Source of the DNA: Methylophaga sp. OBS3
GTDB lineage: Bacteria; Pseudomonadota; Gammaproteobacteria; Nitrosococcales; Methylophagaceae
Assembly: GCF_026319325.1 (NCBI RefSeq)
Contig: NZ_JAPDMU010000001.1
Location: 248,001 to 312,000 of the forward strand
Length of the DNA stretch: 64,000 bases
Reading direction: 5' to 3'
This document shows positions 35,515 through 45,336 of the stretch, piece by piece; position 1 is the first letter of the stretch; the number at the start of each line of letters is the position of its first letter. The position numbers and the translations under genes are program-made. Under the pieces are notes generated by a model. It did no database searches, was not told where the DNA came from, and worked only from the letters and a program-made list of their open reading frames with translations.

Positions 35515-37410
35515 ATGTTGCATTTCATACGTGAAAAAGCCCAAGGGTGGGTTGCTTGGTTCATAGTTGGTCTGATTAGTATCCCGTTTGCTTTGTGGGG
35601 CTTAGATTCATATTTAACGGGCGAAACAAGTGTGACAGTCGCCACTGTAAATGGTGAAGAAATCACACAAGCAGATTTGCAACAGTCCATTCAGCAATAC
35701 CGCGATCAAATGAGAAACACCATGGGTGATGAGTTTGATCCACAAATGTTTCAGGGCACCGCTGTTCGTTTAGCCATCATTGATGACTTAATCGAACAAC
35801 GCTTATTACTTGATGCTTCTCAACAACTTGGCCAGCGCGTTCCTGATAGCCAAATCGCACAATTTGTACGTAATACCGAAGCTTTCCAAGTAGATGGCCA
35901 ATTCAACTTGGAACAATATCAAATGGTGTTAGGCCGTGCTGGTTACACACCATCTATGTACGAAGCGCAATTACGCCAGGATTTACTCAGCCAACAATTA
36001 GTGCAAGTTATTGAACGTAGTGCTTTAGCCTCAAATCACGAGGTTCAGCGTTTATTACGCTTAGAAAACCAACAACGTGAAATAGCATTTGGTGTTTTAC
36101 CGTTAAGTCAGTACCTAGAATCTGTTTCTTTAGATGAAGGTGCTGCACGTGAATACTATGAGGCGAATCAAGCTGCTTATACAGCACCTGAACAAGTCTC
36201 CATTAATTATTTACGTCTTTCAGCTGCAACGTTAGCTGACGAAATCAATGTAGATGATGGCGAACTTAAATCATTCTATGCTGACAACCGTGATCAATTT
36301 GTTGGTCCTGAGCAAAGACGTGCGAGTCATATCTTAATCGAAGGTGATGATGAGCAAGCAAAAGCTAAAATTGAAGAGATTGCGCAAAAATTAAAAGAGG
36401 GGGCTGATTTTGCAGAATTAGCAAAAGCCAACTCACAAGATCCAGGTTCAAGTGAGCAGGGTGGTGACTTAGGTTATTTCCAGCGTGATGTGATGGATGC
36501 TGATTTTGAAGCAGCAGCATTTGCACTAGAGGTTGGTGAGGTTTCTGAGCCAGTTAAGACAGAGTTTGGCTACCACTTAATTAAGGTGACTGATATCAGT
36601 GCTCCTGCCGGTGAAGACTTTGATGCTGCGAGAGAGAAAATCGAGCAACAATATCGTCTGCAAACGTCACGTAAGCAGTTCTACGATATGGCAGATCAAT
36701 TAGCTAATCTGACATATGAAAATCCTGAAAGCCTTGATATTGCAGCCGAAGCATTGGGTTTAACTATTGAAACAACCCAATTATTTACTCGTAATGGAGG
36801 TAGTGATGATGTCACGTCATCTGCAGAGGTTATCGAAGCAGCATTTAGTGATGATGTTTTGAATCATGACTTAAATAGTCAAGCTCTTGAGCTTGGTGAA
36901 ACAGACTTAATTGTTATTCGTAAAGAAAAGTATATTCCCGAAACACCACTTTCTTTTGACTCTGTAGGTCCTGCAATCGAAGAACAATTGCGTTATGAAG
37001 CTGCAGTTGACATGGCTGTTGAAGCTGGTGAAGCGAAAGTTGCTGAAATTGAGAATGGTAGTGCTGCAGATAGCGTGTTTGATGCTGGTCAATGGCAAGC
37101 TGCTAAGTTCTACGGTCGAGATAGCGAAGAAGTCAGTTATCAAGTTTTAGCGCATGCCTTTGCTATGCCATATACTGAGTCACAATCAGTGAGTGGCTTT
37201 ACCGCTGAGAATGGTAATTACATTGTTGTGGTTCTGATTGATGTTCGTGATGGTTCAGATGCTGATGCGACAGAAGAGCAAAGACAAGGCATGACGATGA
37301 ATTTGGCTCGCTTAAATGCTAATAGTGAGTTTGAATCATTTGTTGCCAGTTTGCGTGAAGCAGCTGATATTGAGATCTTCGAAGATCGTGTTGCTTCAGT
37401 AGCCCAATAA
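35515..37410 (+). CDS. ppiD: Periplasmic folding chaperone PpiD (SurA N-terminal and parvulin domains)
   Basis: A membrane-anchored periplasmic chaperone near the Sec translocon. The 631-residue protein has one N-terminal membrane helix (about 12-32, WVAWFIVGLISIPFALWGL), a SurA-like N-terminal domain, one parvulin domain (about 260-360, RASHILIEG to FGYHLIKV) and a long C-terminal region. It lies downstream of HU and the tRNA pair. A terminator shared with the convergent symporter gene follows. Confidence 0.93.
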   Translation: MLHFIREKAQGWVAWFIVGLISIPFALWGLDSYLTGETSVTVATVNGEEITQADLQQSIQQYRDQMRNTMGDEFDPQMFQGTAVRLAIIDDLIEQRLLLDASQQLGQRVPDSQIAQFVRNTEAFQVDGQFNLEQYQMVLGRAGYTPSMYEAQLRQDLLSQQLVQVIERSALASNHEVQRLLRLENQQREIAFGVLPLSQYLESVSLDEGAAREYYEANQAAYTAPEQVSINYLRLSAATLADEINVDDGELKSFYADNRDQFVGPEQRRASHILIEGDDEQAKAKIEEIAQKLKEGADFAELAKANSQDPGSSEQGGDLGYFQRDVMDADFEAAAFALEVGEVSEPVKTEFGYHLIKVTDISAPAGEDFDAAREKIEQQYRLQTSRKQFYDMADQLANLTYENPESLDIAAEALGLTIETTQLFTRNGGSDDVTSSAEVIEAAFSDDVLNHDLNSQALELGETDLIVIRKEKYIPETPLSFDSVGPAIEEQLRYEAAVDMAVEAGEAKVAEIENGSAADSVFDAGQWQAAKFYGRDSEEVSYQVLAHAFAMPYTESQSVSGFTAENGNYIVVVLIDVRDGSDADATEEQRQGMTMNLARLNANSEFESFVASLREAADIEIFEDRVASVAQ

Positions 37411-37429
37411 ATTCTTCTTTAATGCGATA

Positions 37430-37455
37430 AAAAAGGCGCTTTAAGCGCCTTTTTT
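37430..37455. terminator. Bidirectional terminator between ppiD and the DAACS symporter gene
   Basis: A near-perfect palindrome (AAAAAGGCGCTT/AAGCGCCTTTTT) with T-runs on both strands. Its right half overlaps the last codons of the minus-strand gene. Confidence 0.88.
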
Positions 37456-38658
37456 ATTTATTCTGTGTCCAACTACCGCTGCACCAACTGTATCGCCCCA
37501 AACATTCACTACCGTTCGAAAACGGTCCAAGAACCAATCAACGGAAAGTAATAAAGCAATACCATCTAAAGGTAGACCAACTGCAGAAAGCACGATAACC
37601 ATGGTCACCAGACCCGCCTCAGGGATACCTGCTGCACCAATAGCTGCCAGCGTGGCAGTAATAAATACAATGCATTGTTGAGCGAAGGTGAGTTCAATAC
37701 CATATGCCTGAGCGATAAATAGGGCTGCAGCTGCTTCATAAAGTGCTGTGCCATTCATGTTTACAGTGCTACCTAATGGCAAAACAAACTTCACCGCTTT
37801 ATCACTGACACCTTCTTGACGTGTATTTTCCATGGTTAATGGCAGTGTGGCGCTGGAACTGGCGGTACCAAATGCTGTTAACAACGCCTGACTTAAGCCT
37901 TTTAAATAGTTTAAGCCTCTACCCGTCAGCAATTTGAGAATGATGAACAGCGCAATAAAATGCACGAGTAATGCCGATAAAACCGTTACCACATGCATAC
38001 CAACGGCTTTGATTTCGGCAAAAAATTCTGGGCCACCACCTGCCTGACCTAATCGTGCTGAAATAAGGGCAAATATACCAATAGGCGCCAAGTACATCAC
38101 CCAAATAACCAGTTTCATCATGGCTTCATTGATGCCATCGAAAAGGCTAAATACAGGCTGGCCACGAGAACCTAACGTGCTTACAGCCAAGGCAAAGATA
38201 ATGGCAAAAACAATAAGTGGTAGTAATTGCGTATTAGCGGCCGAAGCAATTAGATTTGGCGAAACCATCGACAAGACGATGTCCGATATTCCAGTGTCTT
38301 GTTTTTCGAGGATATAGGTGGGGACTGACTCATTGGACAGACTAATTCCTTCACCAGGTGCTATCCAGTTGACCATTAATAGTCCAATCAATACAGCAAG
38401 ACCGCTGGTAAAAACGTAATAACCAACGGTTAAGCCGCCGAGGCGACCCATTTGACGAACGTCACCCAGCGCGCCAATTCCACTGATTACTGCTGCTAAA
38501 ATTAGCGGAATAATGGTCATTTTTAAGGCGTTGAGAAATAGCGTGCCGAGCCAGCTTATTTGCTGGCTGAATTCTGGAAAAAACCAGCCACTTAAAACGC
38601 CACCTATAGCGCCGATAATAATGCCAAGCAATAAGATAGTTGCGTGTTTAGGTGACAT
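37441..38658 (-). CDS. Dicarboxylate/amino acid:cation symporter (DAACS family)
   Basis: An inner-membrane symporter of the GltP/DctA family that takes up glutamate, aspartate or C4-dicarboxylates with protons or sodium. The 405-residue protein is very hydrophobic with about eight membrane helices. It shows the family's reentrant serine-rich hairpin (TAFGTASSSATLPLTM, about 265-280) and the LPLGSTVNMNGTALYEA motif that binds substrate and cation. The exact substrate cannot be told from sequence alone. It is flanked by terminators on both sides and so is probably a single-gene transcript. Confidence 0.88.
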   Translation of the reverse strand: MSPKHATILLLGIIIGAIGGVLSGWFFPEFSQQISWLGTLFLNALKMTIIPLILAAVISGIGALGDVRQMGRLGGLTVGYYVFTSGLAVLIGLLMVNWIAPGEGISLSNESVPTYILEKQDTGISDIVLSMVSPNLIASAANTQLLPLIVFAIIFALAVSTLGSRGQPVFSLFDGINEAMMKLVIWVMYLAPIGIFALISARLGQAGGGPEFFAEIKAVGMHVVTVLSALLVHFIALFIILKLLTGRGLNYLKGLSQALLTAFGTASSSATLPLTMENTRQEGVSDKAVKFVLPLGSTVNMNGTALYEAAAALFIAQAYGIELTFAQQCIVFITATLAAIGAAGIPEAGLVTMVIVLSAVGLPLDGIALLLSVDWFLDRFRTVVNVWGDTVGAAVVGHRINKKGA

Positions 38659-38685
38659 GGTTAAAGTCCCTTAATTTTGTTTGGT

Positions 38686-38717
38686 CAAAAAAAAACAGGG
38701 CACTGAGTGCCCTGTTT
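38686..38717 (-). terminator. Rho-independent terminator of fabI
   Basis: On the minus strand ACAGGGCACT pairs with AGTGCCCTGT, followed by nine T residues. It lies between fabI and the symporter gene, so these are separate transcripts. Confidence 0.9.
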
Positions 38718-38745
38718 TATTGTTGTTAAACCTTCATGGTTAAAC

Positions 38746-39534
38746 TTACTTATCACCGATACCAACAATGTTGTAACCGGCATCAACGTAGGTAATTTCA
38801 CCGGTAATACCTGACGCCAGATCAGAGCATAAGAAAGCACCAACATTACCGACTTCTTCAATTGTGACGTTGCGACGTAAAGGGGAGTTGCGTTCGCCGT
38901 AAGCTAACATTTTGCCAAAATCGCCGATGCCAGCAGCCGCTAATGTCTTGATAGGACCGGCTGAGACAGCATTAACACGAATACCTTCCGGACCCATTGA
39001 ATAAGCCATGTAGCGTACGGTTGCTTCTAAAGCTGCTTTAGCAACACCCATCACGTTGTAGTTATCGATAGCACGTTCGGCGCCGAGATAACTTAATGTC
39101 AGTAATGAACCATTACGACCAGCCAACATTGATTTACCGGCTTTGGCTAATGCAGCAAAGCTGTAAGCACTAATGTCGTTAGCCATTGAGAAACCTTCGC
39201 GGGTTACGCTATCAACAAAGCTGCCTTGCAGTTGTTCACGTGGGGCGAATGCTACTGAGTGAACGATGCTATCTAAACCATCCCAATGCCCTGACAATGA
39301 ATCAAAAACACCGTTAATTTCTTCATCAGAACTCACATCGCAAGGAAAGATCAGCGCTGGGTTTGCGCCACATTCTTCTGCGATCTTTTCTACACGGGAT
39401 TTAAGTTTGTCATTCTGGTAGGTAAACGCTAGTTCAGCACCTTCACGTGCCATGGCTAGGGCGATACCCGCAGCAATAGAACGGTTGCTGGCTACGCCTA
39501 CGATTAAAACGCGTTTGCCCTGTAAGAATCCCAT
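38746..39534 (-). CDS. fabI: Enoyl-[acyl-carrier-protein] reductase FabI
   Basis: Reduces enoyl-ACP in each round of fatty-acid elongation, using NADH. The 262-residue short-chain dehydrogenase has the modified nucleotide motif [13 protein letters not shown] near residue 13 and the FabI catalytic set Tyr149, Tyr159 and Lys166 (Y-x6-K in YNVMGVAK). The C-terminus has [20 protein letters not shown] ribosome-binding site precedes the start codon. It diverges from the solute-binding protein gene. Confidence 0.96.
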   Translation of the reverse strand: MGFLQGKRVLIVGVASNRSIAAGIALAMAREGAELAFTYQNDKLKSRVEKIAEECGANPALIFPCDVSSDEEINGVFDSLSGHWDGLDSIVHSVAFAPREQLQGSFVDSVTREGFSMANDISAYSFAALAKAGKSMLAGRNGSLLTLSYLGAERAIDNYNVMGVAKAALEATVRYMAYSMGPEGIRVNAVSAGPIKTLAAAGIGDFGKMLAYGERNSPLRRNVTIEEVGNVGAFLCSDLASGITGEITYVDAGYNIVGIGDK

Positions 39535-39616
39535 GGGTGTCTCCTGAAAAGATAAAGGCAGTTAAATTACCCGATTTTGCCTTTTTCTGAAAGAGGCAGT
39601 AGCCTCACAATCTGGC

Positions 39617-39622
39617 TATAAT
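39617..39622 (+). promoter_or_regulatory. Candidate -10 element for the solute-binding protein gene
   Basis: A perfect TATAAT lies 32 bases before the start codon at 39654. No good -35 sequence is seen at 16-18 bases, so an activator or a weak promoter is possible. Confidence 0.35.
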
Positions 39623-39653
39623 CAAGGCGTGTTCAGCAGAAAGTCGGAGAGTT

Positions 39654-41795
39654 ATGCGTATTTCAGGTCTGATGGTGTTGGTTTTTATTCCATGGTTATT
39701 CGGTTGCGACCAACAAGCAGTTAATTCGCCATACCCCGATCCTGATGCTGACGAAACTGTCATGTATTCGTCATTCAATCTGCGTCCCAAACATCTTGAC
39801 CCTGCGCGATCCTACAGTGCAAATGAGTCACTGATAACTGGCCAAATATATGAGCCGCCATTTCAATACCATTATTTAAAACGGCCTTATCAATTAGAGC
39901 CCTTAACTGCAGAAGCTCTGCCGGAAATCACTTTGCTTGATAGTCAAGGTGAGCCTTTACCTAATGATGCTGATCCAAATGATATTGCGTTTAGTCGTTA
40001 TACGATAACGATTCGCCCAGGTATTGCTTTTCAACCACACCCAGCATTTAGCCGTGATAAGCAAGGTAATTTTTTATATCACCAGCTTAGCGATGCTGAG
40101 GTTGATGATATTTCAACTCTGAATGATTTTAAAAAGCATAGTAGTCGTGAGTTACAGGCACAAGATTATGTTTATCAAATAAAGCGTTTAGCCCATCCAC
40201 AAGTTCACTCACCCATTTTAGGTTTGATGAGTGAATACATTGTTGGTTTACGCGACTATGCCGAATTACTTGGCCAAGAATTGGCTGAAGGAAAATCAGT
40301 AGATCTTCGCGACTATCCATTGGCCGGTGTTAAGGTGATTGATAAGTATCGTTATCAAATAACGGTGTATGGCCAATATCCTCAATTAAAGTATTGGCTT
40401 GCCATGCCATTTTTTGCACCAGTACCATGGGAAGCGGTGACCTTTTATCAGCAACCGGGCCTGCAACGTAAAAACATGACCTTGGATTGGTATCCTGTTG
40501 GTACTGGCCCATATCACCTGATTGAAAACGATCCTAATAGACGCATGACATTAGTGAGAAACCCTTTCTTTCATGGTGAAAGATATCCATCTGAAGGCTC
40601 AGCTGGTGATAAAGCTGCAGGTTTACTCGTTGATGCCGGTAAGACAATGCCCTTTATCGACAGAATCGTGTTCACATTAGAAAAAGAAAGTACGGCGTAT
40701 TGGAATAAGTTCTTACAAGGTTATTACGATATTAGTGCGCTCACCTCAGATAGTTTTGAGCAGGCAATTAATATTTCACCCTCTGGTGACTTTGGGTTGA
40801 GTGAGAGCATGAAAGAGCTTGGCATTGCTTTGCACTCAGCTGTCGGCACAACGACGTTTTACATGGGCTTTAATATGCTGGATCCCATTGTGGGGGGGTA
40901 CACAGAAAAAGCGCGAAAGTTAAGGCATGCTATCGCTATCGCTGTTGATCAGGAAGAAAACATCAGTATTTTTGCAAACGGCCAAGGTATTCCTGCCCAA
41001 GGGCCAATTCCCCCCGGCATTTTTGGTTACAGAGATGACGAGAGTGGTATCGACAATTATGTCTATGACTGGGTCGAAGGTGAGCCAAGAACAAAGTCGA
41101 TTAAATACGCGAAACAATTACTCGCTGAGGCGGGATATCCCAAAGGGCGTGATGCCGAAACTGGCGAGCCGTTAGTACTGTATTTTGATGTCACTAATCG
41201 TGGTCCAGATAGCAAAGCGCAATTTGATTGGGTGCGTAAGCAATTTCAGAAACTAAATATCCAACTTGTGGTTCGCAGTACTGACTACAATCGATTTCAG
41301 GAAAAAATGCGTAGTGGGAATGCACAGATTTTCCAGTGGGGGTGGAGTGCAGATTACCCCGACCCTGAGAACTTTTTATTCTTACTATATGGTCCGAATG
41401 GCAAACGTTTTTACAGTGGTGAAAATGCCGCTAACTATCAAAGTCCTGAATTTGATAGTCTCTTTGAGCAAATGCGTTTATTACCCGATGGCGATGCGCG
41501 TCAGAAGGTAATAGACCAAATGGTTGAAATCGCGCGTAACGATGCGCCGTGGATTTGGGGTTTTCATCCTAAGCGATTTACCTTGTTTCATGCGTGGAAC
41601 AAGAATATCAAAACCCATTTGATGGCCAATAATACGATGAAGTATCAGCGGATTGATGTGACGCTACGCGATAAACTTCAGAAAGATTGGAATCAGCCGA
41701 CTTGGTGGCCGATAGTTTTGTTTTTGCTAATGCTCATCATAGCCATATTGCCAGCATGGCGTTTGTATCAACGACGAAAATATCAAACGCGCTAA
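39654..41795 (+). CDS. ABC-transporter-type solute-binding lipoprotein (family 5) with C-terminal membrane segment
   Basis: A peptide/oligopeptide-type extracellular solute-binding protein (SBP family 5). The N-terminus is a lipoprotein signal ending LFGC (Cys18). Family 5 blocks are seen: LRPKHLDPARSYSANE near the N-terminus, YQIKRLAHP, WYPVGTGPYHL, and the WSADYPDPENF region. At 713 residues it is longer than OppA or DppA (about 530-545). The extra length is mostly in the N-terminal half, and the end has a hydrophobic helix (about 685-703) followed by a basic tail (RRKYQTR). A lipid anchor and a C-terminal membrane helix together are unusual for this family. No permease or ATPase gene is adjacent, so its transporter and ligand are unknown. 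Confidence 0.82.
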   Translation: MRISGLMVLVFIPWLFGCDQQAVNSPYPDPDADETVMYSSFNLRPKHLDPARSYSANESLITGQIYEPPFQYHYLKRPYQLEPLTAEALPEITLLDSQGEPLPNDADPNDIAFSRYTITIRPGIAFQPHPAFSRDKQGNFLYHQLSDAEVDDISTLNDFKKHSSRELQAQDYVYQIKRLAHPQVHSPILGLMSEYIVGLRDYAELLGQELAEGKSVDLRDYPLAGVKVIDKYRYQITVYGQYPQLKYWLAMPFFAPVPWEAVTFYQQPGLQRKNMTLDWYPVGTGPYHLIENDPNRRMTLVRNPFFHGERYPSEGSAGDKAAGLLVDAGKTMPFIDRIVFTLEKESTAYWNKFLQGYYDISALTSDSFEQAINISPSGDFGLSESMKELGIALHSAVGTTTFYMGFNMLDPIVGGYTEKARKLRHAIAIAVDQEENISIFANGQGIPAQGPIPPGIFGYRDDESGIDNYVYDWVEGEPRTKSIKYAKQLLAEAGYPKGRDAETGEPLVLYFDVTNRGPDSKAQFDWVRKQFQKLNIQLVVRSTDYNRFQEKMRSGNAQIFQWGWSADYPDPENFLFLLYGPNGKRFYSGENAANYQSPEFDSLFEQMRLLPDGDARQKVIDQMVEIARNDAPWIWGFHPKRFTLFHAWNKNIKTHLMANNTMKYQRIDVTLRDKLQKDWNQPTWWPIVLFLLMLIIAILPAWRLYQRRKYQTR

Positions 41796-41877
41796 ATTAG
41801 CTTGCATACCTGTTTGTTTCTAATCTCATTGGTTAGAATAAGTTTTTGCCGCGTCATCATTAAGGGAGTTATGTATC

Positions 41878-42651
41878 GTGGATTTAGCGACGCTACTGGG
41901 TTTTTTAATCGCCTGGACATTAATCATTCTGACAATTGCGTTAGGCGCCGCTGCCAGCACATTCCTGAATATGCCATCATTTCTTATTGTTTTTGGTGGC
42001 ACCTTTGCTGTTGTAATGATGCGATTCACCCTGAAACAATTTATTAACTCGATTAAAACTACCTCAAAAGCGTTTCTTCACCGCAGTGTTCAACCTGATG
42101 AGATCATTACAGAAGTAGTCCGTCTCGCTGGTGTCGCTCGTAAAGAAGGTTTGTTGGCATTGGAACGCCAAGAAGTCTCCATTCCTGCATTATCTTTAGG
42201 CATCAGAATGTTGGTTGATGGACATGAACCAGCGGTTGTCCGAAAAGCGTTGGTGACAGAAATGAACGAAACCATTAACCGTCATCGAATTGGTCAACAG
42301 ATCTTCCAACAAATCGGTGATGCTGCACCGGCGATGGGCATGATTGGTACCTTAGTCGGTCTGGTGCAAATGTTATCGAATATGTCAGACCCAAAAGCAA
42401 TTGGTCCGGCCATGGCTGTGGCCTTACTTACCACGCTTTATGGTGCAATGATCGCCAATATGTTTGCATTGCCTATCGCGGATAAACTCTCACTAAGAAG
42501 TAATGAAGAGATGATGAATAAAAACATCATTGTCGAGAGTGTGATGGGAATTCAAGAAGGTCAAAACCCTAAAGTACTTGAAGAGCTTCTTAAAAATTAT
42601 TTGCCAGCTTCAATGCGCGAAAGTGACGCTGAACCCGCTGGAACAGCTTAA
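41878..42651 (+). CDS. pomA: Flagellar motor stator protein PomA (MotA family)
   Basis: The stator subunit that, with PomB, converts ion flow into flagellar rotation. The 257-residue protein starts MDLATLLG like sodium-type PomA and has four membrane helices. The cytoplasmic loop carries charged residues for rotor contact, and GDAAPAMGMIGTLVGLVQML forms helices 3-4. It uses a GTG start codon with AAGGGAG about 9 bases upstream. pomB follows after 12 bases. Assignment to the sodium type is from resemblance, not proof. Confidence 0.9.
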   Translation: MDLATLLGFLIAWTLIILTIALGAAASTFLNMPSFLIVFGGTFAVVMMRFTLKQFINSIKTTSKAFLHRSVQPDEIITEVVRLAGVARKEGLLALERQEVSIPALSLGIRMLVDGHEPAVVRKALVTEMNETINRHRIGQQIFQQIGDAAPAMGMIGTLVGLVQMLSNMSDPKAIGPAMAVALLTTLYGAMIANMFALPIADKLSLRSNEEMMNKNIIVESVMGIQEGQNPKVLEELLKNYLPASMRESDAEPAGTA

Positions 42652-42663
42652 GGTTAGCTCGCG

Positions 42664-43560
42664 ATGGATGTCGAAACAAATCGCGTAGCGCAACAAGCCA
42701 AAAAAGGTTTACCAGCCTATTTGGCAACGTTTGCTGATCTGATGTCACTGCTAATGTGTTTCTTTGTCTTGTTGTTGTCATTTTCAGAAATTGATGCATT
42801 AAAGTTCAAAGAAGTCGTTAAATCAATGGAAAAGGCTTTTGGTGTCCAGCGCGATATCGTTGCTAATGAAATACCGCTTGGCACGAGTATTATTGCGCAA
42901 GAATTTAGTCCTGGAGAACCGAGACCAACGCCTCTGAATGTGGTTCAGCAAGAGACAATTGAAGATCCGCGTGAGGTGTTAAAAGTGACTATGGATGCGG
43001 AGGCGGCTGTTGAAGAAATCGCCAGACAAACCGCAGAAGAAGCGGAAGAATTCAAAAAAGCACTAAAAACTGAGATTGAAGATGGGCTTATTGAAGTTGA
43101 AAGTGAGCACAATCGAATCGTTATTCGAATCCGTGAAAAGGGTTCGTTTCCCTCAGGTGACGCAACGTTAAACCCTAACTTTGTACCTATCTTAAAGACG
43201 ATTCATGATGTGCTCATTGAAACGGATGGCTTGATCGCAGTTGCCGGTCACACCGATAATATACCGATCAGCACGGCACGTTATCGTTCTAACTGGGAGC
43301 TTTCGACTTCGCGAGCAACCTCGGTTGTTCATGAGTTATTGAAATATAACCAAATCCCTGCCGAGCGTTTTATGTTGGAAGGCTATGCCGATACGCGGCC
43401 TTTGTTGCCTAACGATAGTGCCGCTAACCGTGCGCAAAACCGTCGTGTTGAAATTATTGTACTGAAATCGCCAATCGATAGTGGTGTAACCCAATCTATT
43501 GATGAGTTACGCAGACAGTATGATTCGATTGAGAGTGAAGTTCACACGATACAGCAATAG
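42664..43560 (+). CDS. pomB: Flagellar motor stator protein PomB (MotB family)
   Basis: The ion-binding, peptidoglycan-anchored partner of PomA. The 298-residue protein has one N-terminal membrane helix with the ion-binding aspartate at 25 ([17 protein letters not shown]), a linker rich in Glu, and a C-terminal OmpA-like domain (about 155-275) with [11 protein letters not shown] and the [12 protein letters not shown] peptidoglycan-binding motif. It forms a two-gene unit with pomA. leuD begins 26 bases after its stop codon. Confidence 0.92.
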   Translation: MDVETNRVAQQAKKGLPAYLATFADLMSLLMCFFVLLLSFSEIDALKFKEVVKSMEKAFGVQRDIVANEIPLGTSIIAQEFSPGEPRPTPLNVVQQETIEDPREVLKVTMDAEAAVEEIARQTAEEAEEFKKALKTEIEDGLIEVESEHNRIVIRIREKGSFPSGDATLNPNFVPILKTIHDVLIETDGLIAVAGHTDNIPISTARYRSNWELSTSRATSVVHELLKYNQIPAERFMLEGYADTRPLLPNDSAANRAQNRRVEIIVLKSPIDSGVTQSIDELRRQYDSIESEVHTIQQ

Positions 43561-43586
43561 CTGTAAGGCAAAAGCTTGAGGATAAA

Positions 43587-44225
43587 ATGCAAAAAATTTC
43601 TGTAGAAACGGGTGTCGTCATCCCTTTAGATAGACCCAATGTCGATACTGACGCGATTATTCCAAAACAGTTTTTAAAGTCGATCAAACGTAGTGGTTTC
43701 GGCCCTAATTTGTTTGATGAATGGCGTTATCTAGACCATGGTGAACCTGGTCAAGATTGTGCGAATCGCCCAAAAAATCCTGAATTTGTATTGAATCAGC
43801 TTCGCTATGCAGGCGGCACGATTTTGCTGGCTCGTGAAAACTTTGGCTGTGGCTCAAGCCGTGAACACGCTGTTTGGGCGCTGGCCGATTTCGGTATCAA
43901 AGTGATCATTGCACCAAGTTTTGCTGACATCTTTTTCAGCAACACCAGTAAAAATGGCATTTTGGCGATACCATTGGATGAAGCCACCGTAGATGCGTTG
44001 TTTGCAGCAGTTGAAGCCAATCCTGGTTATCAATTGACTGTTGATTTGCCATCACAAGAAATTCAGTTAGCAAATGGCGATAAAATCGCCTTTAGCATTG
44101 ATAGTTTTAAAAAGCATTGTTTGTTGGAAGGCCTTGATGATATCGGCCTGACTTTACAACACACTGATGCTATCAAAGCCTACGAAGCTCGCCGTCAGGA
44201 TGAAGCACCTTGGCTATTTACCTAA
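43587..44225 (+). CDS. leuD: 3-isopropylmalate dehydratase small subunit LeuD
   Basis: With LeuC, isomerises 2-isopropylmalate to 3-isopropylmalate in leucine synthesis. The 212-residue protein has [14 protein letters not shown] near the N-terminus and the [16 protein letters not shown] swivel-domain motif near residue 90. The large subunit gene leuC usually lies directly upstream; here that place is taken by pomB. leuB follows after 24 bases. Confidence 0.96.
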   Translation: MQKISVETGVVIPLDRPNVDTDAIIPKQFLKSIKRSGFGPNLFDEWRYLDHGEPGQDCANRPKNPEFVLNQLRYAGGTILLARENFGCGSSREHAVWALADFGIKVIIAPSFADIFFSNTSKNGILAIPLDEATVDALFAAVEANPGYQLTVDLPSQEIQLANGDKIAFSIDSFKKHCLLEGLDDIGLTLQHTDAIKAYEARRQDEAPWLFT

Positions 44226-44249
44226 TTTTAAATTTTAAAAGATACAAAA

Positions 44250-45320
44250 ATGACACAAAAAATTGCTGTATTAGCCGGTGACGGTATTGGTCCTGAGATC
44301 GTTGCTGAAGCTGTAAAGGTTCTTAACGCCCTACAAAAAGATGGTTTAGATATCACGCTGGAAGAAGGTCTTATCGGTGGTGCGGCGTATGATGCAACTG
44401 GTACGCCATTACCTGCTGAAACTCTGACATTGGCCAAAGAATCTGATGCGATTTTATTAGGCGCTGTTGGTGGCTATAAATGGGAGTCACTAGATATCAG
44501 TGTTCGTCCAGAAAAAGGTTTGTTGGGTATTCGCTCAGAATTAGGCTTGTTTGCCAATCTACGCCCGGCGTTACTTTACCCACAATTGGCTGAAGCATCG
44601 ACACTGAAAGCGGATGTCGTTGCTGGTTTAGATTTGATGATCGTACGTGAGCTGACTGGCGGTATTTATTTCGGTCAACCACGTGGTATTCGCACATTAG
44701 AAAATGGCGAAAAACAAGGTTTTAACACGCTGGTTTACAGTGAGAGTGAAATTGAGCGTATTGCCTGTGTGGCATTTGAAACAGCGCAACAACGTAACAA
44801 ACGTGTTTGTTCAGTAGATAAAGCTAACGTGCTGGAATCAACTGAGCTTTGGCGGAATACGATGGAACGCATCAGCAAAGATTATCCAGATGTCGAATTG
44901 AGCCACATGTATGTCGATAACGCGGCAATGCAATTGGTACGTGCGCCAAAACAATTTGATGTCATGGTCACGACCAATATGTTTGGTGACATTTTGTCTG
45001 ATTGCGCATCAATGCTGACGGGTTCTATTGGTATGTTGCCATCGGCTTCATTAGATGCAAACCGAAAAGGTATGTACGAGCCAATCCACGGTAGTGCACC
45101 GGATATAGCTGGACAAAATATCGCGAATCCACTGGCAACGATTTTGTCAGCTGCTATGATGCTGCGTTATACCCTGAATCAGCCAACCATGGCTGACAGA
45201 GTCGAACAAGCAGTCAGCGTGGTTCTGGATAAGGGGCTGAGAACTGCAGATATTTTCTCAGCGGGCATGACAAAAGTTTCGACCGCTGAAATGGGCGATG
45301 CCGTTGTGGCAGCGCTGTAA
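44250..45320 (+). CDS. leuB: 3-isopropylmalate dehydrogenase LeuB
   Basis: Oxidatively decarboxylates 3-isopropylmalate with NAD in leucine synthesis. The 356-residue protein starts [22 protein letters not shown], and has the substrate arginines in LRPALLYP and [11 protein letters not shown] and the metal-binding [18 protein letters not shown] motif. The family NAD-binding [18 protein letters not shown] segment is present. It sits between leuD and asd, the common order in Pseudomonas-like gammaproteobacteria. Confidence 0.97.
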   Translation: MTQKIAVLAGDGIGPEIVAEAVKVLNALQKDGLDITLEEGLIGGAAYDATGTPLPAETLTLAKESDAILLGAVGGYKWESLDISVRPEKGLLGIRSELGLFANLRPALLYPQLAEASTLKADVVAGLDLMIVRELTGGIYFGQPRGIRTLENGEKQGFNTLVYSESEIERIACVAFETAQQRNKRVCSVDKANVLESTELWRNTMERISKDYPDVELSHMYVDNAAMQLVRAPKQFDVMVTTNMFGDILSDCASMLTGSIGMLPSASLDANRKGMYEPIHGSAPDIAGQNIANPLATILSAAMMLRYTLNQPTMADRVEQAVSVVLDKGLRTADIFSAGMTKVSTAEMGDAVVAAL

Positions 45321-45336
45321 TAAACAAAGGTGAATT

